From positions 62,001 to 126,000 of the forward strand of contig NZ_BONF01000016.1 of assembly GCF_016862575.1 (NCBI RefSeq): a stretch of 64,000 bases of DNA, read 5' to 3'. A program made the position numbers and the translations under genes. Position 1 is the first letter of the stretch, and each line of letters opens with the position of its first letter. This document shows positions 62,477 to 64,000 of the stretch, piece by piece. The stretch is from Catellatospora bangladeshensis (lineage in GTDB: Bacteria > Actinomycetota > Actinomycetes > Mycobacteriales > Micromonosporaceae). The notes under the pieces are model-generated. The model was given only the letters and a program-made list of their open reading frames with translations. It was not told where the DNA came from and made no database searches.

Positions 62477-62701
62477 TCAGACCGGCGCGACGGTGTCGCC
62501 GGTGGCGGCGTCGGTGACGAGGATGGCCTCGACGGGGCAGCAGTCGGCGGCGTCGCTGACCGCCTCGTCGGGCTCGACCAGCTCACGCAGCGGGGTGGAC
62601 TTCTTGTCGACGAGCTGGAAGTGCTCGGGCGCGGTGCCGGCGCACAGGCCGGACCCGATGCAGCGATCCCGGTCGACGGCGACCCGCCACTGGCCGCTCA
62701 C
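62477..62701 (-). CDS. [3Fe-4S] ferredoxin, P450 partner
   Basis: The 74-residue protein has the P450-type 3Fe-4S ligand pattern CIGSGLC (CX5C) and a distal CCPVEAI. It donates electrons to the P450 encoded directly upstream; its GTG overlaps the P450 stop (GTGA), so the pair is co-translated. A dedicated ferredoxin reductase is not seen nearby. Confidence 0.92.
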   Translation of the reverse strand: MSGQWRVAVDRDRCIGSGLCAGTAPEHFQLVDKKSTPLRELVEPDEAVSDAADCCPVEAILVTDAATGDTVAPV

Positions 62702-63909
62702 CAGGCCACCGGCAGCTTCTTGAGACCGCGTACCAGCATGCCGCGCTTCCACGGCAGCTCCTGCTCGGCGACCGCCAGGTGCAGCTTCGGGAAGCGGGTG
62801 ATCAGCGCGTGCAGCGCGACCTGCAGCTCCATCCGGGCGAGCTGGGCGCCGACGCAGTGGTGCGGGCCGTGGCCGAAGCCCAGGTGCGGGTTGCTCTCGC
62901 GGTGGAAGTCCAGCTCGTCCGGGTCGCTGAAGACGCGCTCGTCGCGGTTGGCGGAGGCGAGCGCGCCGAGCACCGGCTCCCCGGCCCGCACCAGCACCCC
63001 GCCCACCTCGATGTCCTCGGTGGCGTAGCGGGCGAACGCGGCGGCGGTGCCGAGCGGGATGTAGCGCATCAGCTCGTCGACGGCGGCGGGGATGAGCGCC
63101 GGGTCGTCACGCAGCTCGGCGAGCCGGTCGGGGTTGGTGAGCAGCACGTACATGAAGTTGGGCAGCTGGGTGACGGTGGTCTCGTGCCCGGCCGCGAGCA
63201 GACCCGCGGACAGCTGCACCAGCTCCTGCTCGGTGAGCCGGTCCTCGTCCTCGTCCCGGGCCTTGACCATGGCGCTGAGCAGGTCGTCGGTCTCCTGGAC
63301 GCGGCGCTGGGCGATCAGGCCCGCGATGTAGCCGTGCAGATTCCCGAGGTACTCCATGATCTGCTGCGGCGTCAGCGACGTGGTCGAGATGATCGCCTCG
63401 GACCAGGTCTGGAACTTCGCCCGGTCGGCGAACGGCACGCCGAGCAGCTCGCAGATGACCGCGACGGGCAGCACGTCGGCGAAGTGCTCGACCAGGTCGG
63501 CGGGGGAGCCGTGCCGCTCCATGTCGTCGAGCAGGCCGTTGGCGATCTCCTGGGTGCGCGGGCGCAGCAGCTCGACCCGGCGGGCCGTGAACGCCTTCGC
63601 GATCAGCTTGCGCAGCCGGGTGTGCTCGGGCGGATCCATGGCGAGCATCCCGGAGTCGTTCTGGTGCGGGTGCGTGCGCGGCTCGTCACGCCCGACGCTC
63701 GCGGCCCGGCTGAACCGCGCGTCCCCCAGCACCATCCGCACATCGTCATACCGCGTGGCCAGCCAAGCCTCCTCGCCGAACGGCAGCCGCACCCTGGTCA
63801 GCGGCTCGTCCCGCCGCAGCTCCGCATACATCGGATCCAGATTCAGCCGATCCGGATCCCCGAACGGATAGGCCCGCGCCTGCACCACGTCCTGACCGGC
63901 CACCATCAT
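62698..63909 (-). CDS. cytochrome P450
   Basis: The 403-residue soluble P450 has the I-helix AGHETT, the ExxR motif (DELMRY), and the heme loop FGHGPHHCVGAQLAR with the Cys thiolate. Its start resembles CYP105/CYP107-type secondary-metabolite hydroxylases. It is coupled to its ferredoxin gene and probably followed by the SDR. The substrate is unknown. ATG 63909 or 63906 follows GAGGGGGCGA. The promoter region to the right (63910-64000) contains TAGCAT on the minus strand, a possible -10. Confidence 0.93.
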   Translation of the reverse strand: MMVAGQDVVQARAYPFGDPDRLNLDPMYAELRRDEPLTRVRLPFGEEAWLATRYDDVRMVLGDARFSRAASVGRDEPRTHPHQNDSGMLAMDPPEHTRLRKLIAKAFTARRVELLRPRTQEIANGLLDDMERHGSPADLVEHFADVLPVAVICELLGVPFADRAKFQTWSEAIISTTSLTPQQIMEYLGNLHGYIAGLIAQRRVQETDDLLSAMVKARDEDEDRLTEQELVQLSAGLLAAGHETTVTQLPNFMYVLLTNPDRLAELRDDPALIPAAVDELMRYIPLGTAAAFARYATEDIEVGGVLVRAGEPVLGALASANRDERVFSDPDELDFHRESNPHLGFGHGPHHCVGAQLARMELQVALHALITRFPKLHLAVAEQELPWKRGMLVRGLKKLPVAW

Positions 63910-64000
63910 TCGCCCCCTCGAATGCGCACGAATTCAACTACATGGATGCTAGTGTGAACCCGTCCCCAAGTCGATGCCCATTCTAGGAAATGTCCGCATA

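Overview
The window is very GC-rich with strong third-position GC bias, GTG starts and TAT signal peptides. Gene content includes a conservon fragment (cvnA/cvnB), a tmsAB-like 10-methyl fatty acid pair, a PadR/membrane pair, an ngcEFG-type transporter and several leaderless genes. This points to a filamentous actinobacterium; Micromonosporaceae is my best guess (inference). It reads as ordinary chromosome. I see no rRNA, tRNA, CRISPR array, insertion sequence or prophage.

Layout. 1-4.7 kb: GlcNAc/chitobiose uptake (5' end of a BadF-type sugar kinase, divergent RpiR regulator, ngcE-F-G). 4.8-8.0 kb: leaderless methyltransferase, family-A DNA polymerase, YdjM-like membrane protein. 8.1-12.7 kb (minus): a WXG100-like protein coupled to an RTX/M91 metallopeptidase effector, then a fused anthranilate synthase preceded by a trp leader peptide and attenuator. 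12.9-17.7 kb: two-gene conservon, Ser/Thr kinase, PIG-V-like mannosyltransferase. 18-24.9 kb: class A PBP, CorA, NAD kinase with a frameshifted acetyltransferase, membrane protein plus PadR. 25-34 kb: HrpB helicase with an in-frame minisatellite, GT-C-like membrane protein, MDMPI-fold protein, GntR regulator, GH15 enzyme, and glyA behind a ZTP riboswitch. 34-42 kb: Gly/Ser-repeat protein, sugar dehydrogenase with four crystallin-like modules, ECF sigma factor with anti-sigma-like protein, deacetylase/glycosyltransferase fusion. 42-47.3 kb: Fic toxin-antitoxin pair with XRE regulator, GH18-like protein, M43 protease, ATP-dependent DNA ligase, EF-hand protein. 47.5-55.4 kb: NDH-2-like oxidoreductase, adenylate kinase, tmsA/tmsB, anti-sigma ATPase, split FluG-like pair (amidohydrolase plus glutamine synthetase-like). 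55.6-64 kb: second sugar dehydrogenase paralogue, amidase, lipase/PPTase pair, zinc-ribbon SDR, and P450 with its ferredoxin.

Two themes run through the window. First, long near-perfect inverted repeats sit at gene 3' ends, and at least three sequence families recur twice each within 64 kb. Second, many genes have a TAnnnT-type -10 box ending 7-8 nt before the start codon and no Shine-Dalgarno sequence, implying leaderless mRNAs. RNA-level control appears at trp (attenuation) and glyA (riboswitch). The most unusual protein architectures are the WXG-RTX-M91 effector and the two sugar dehydrogenases that share a core but carry different C-terminal modules.
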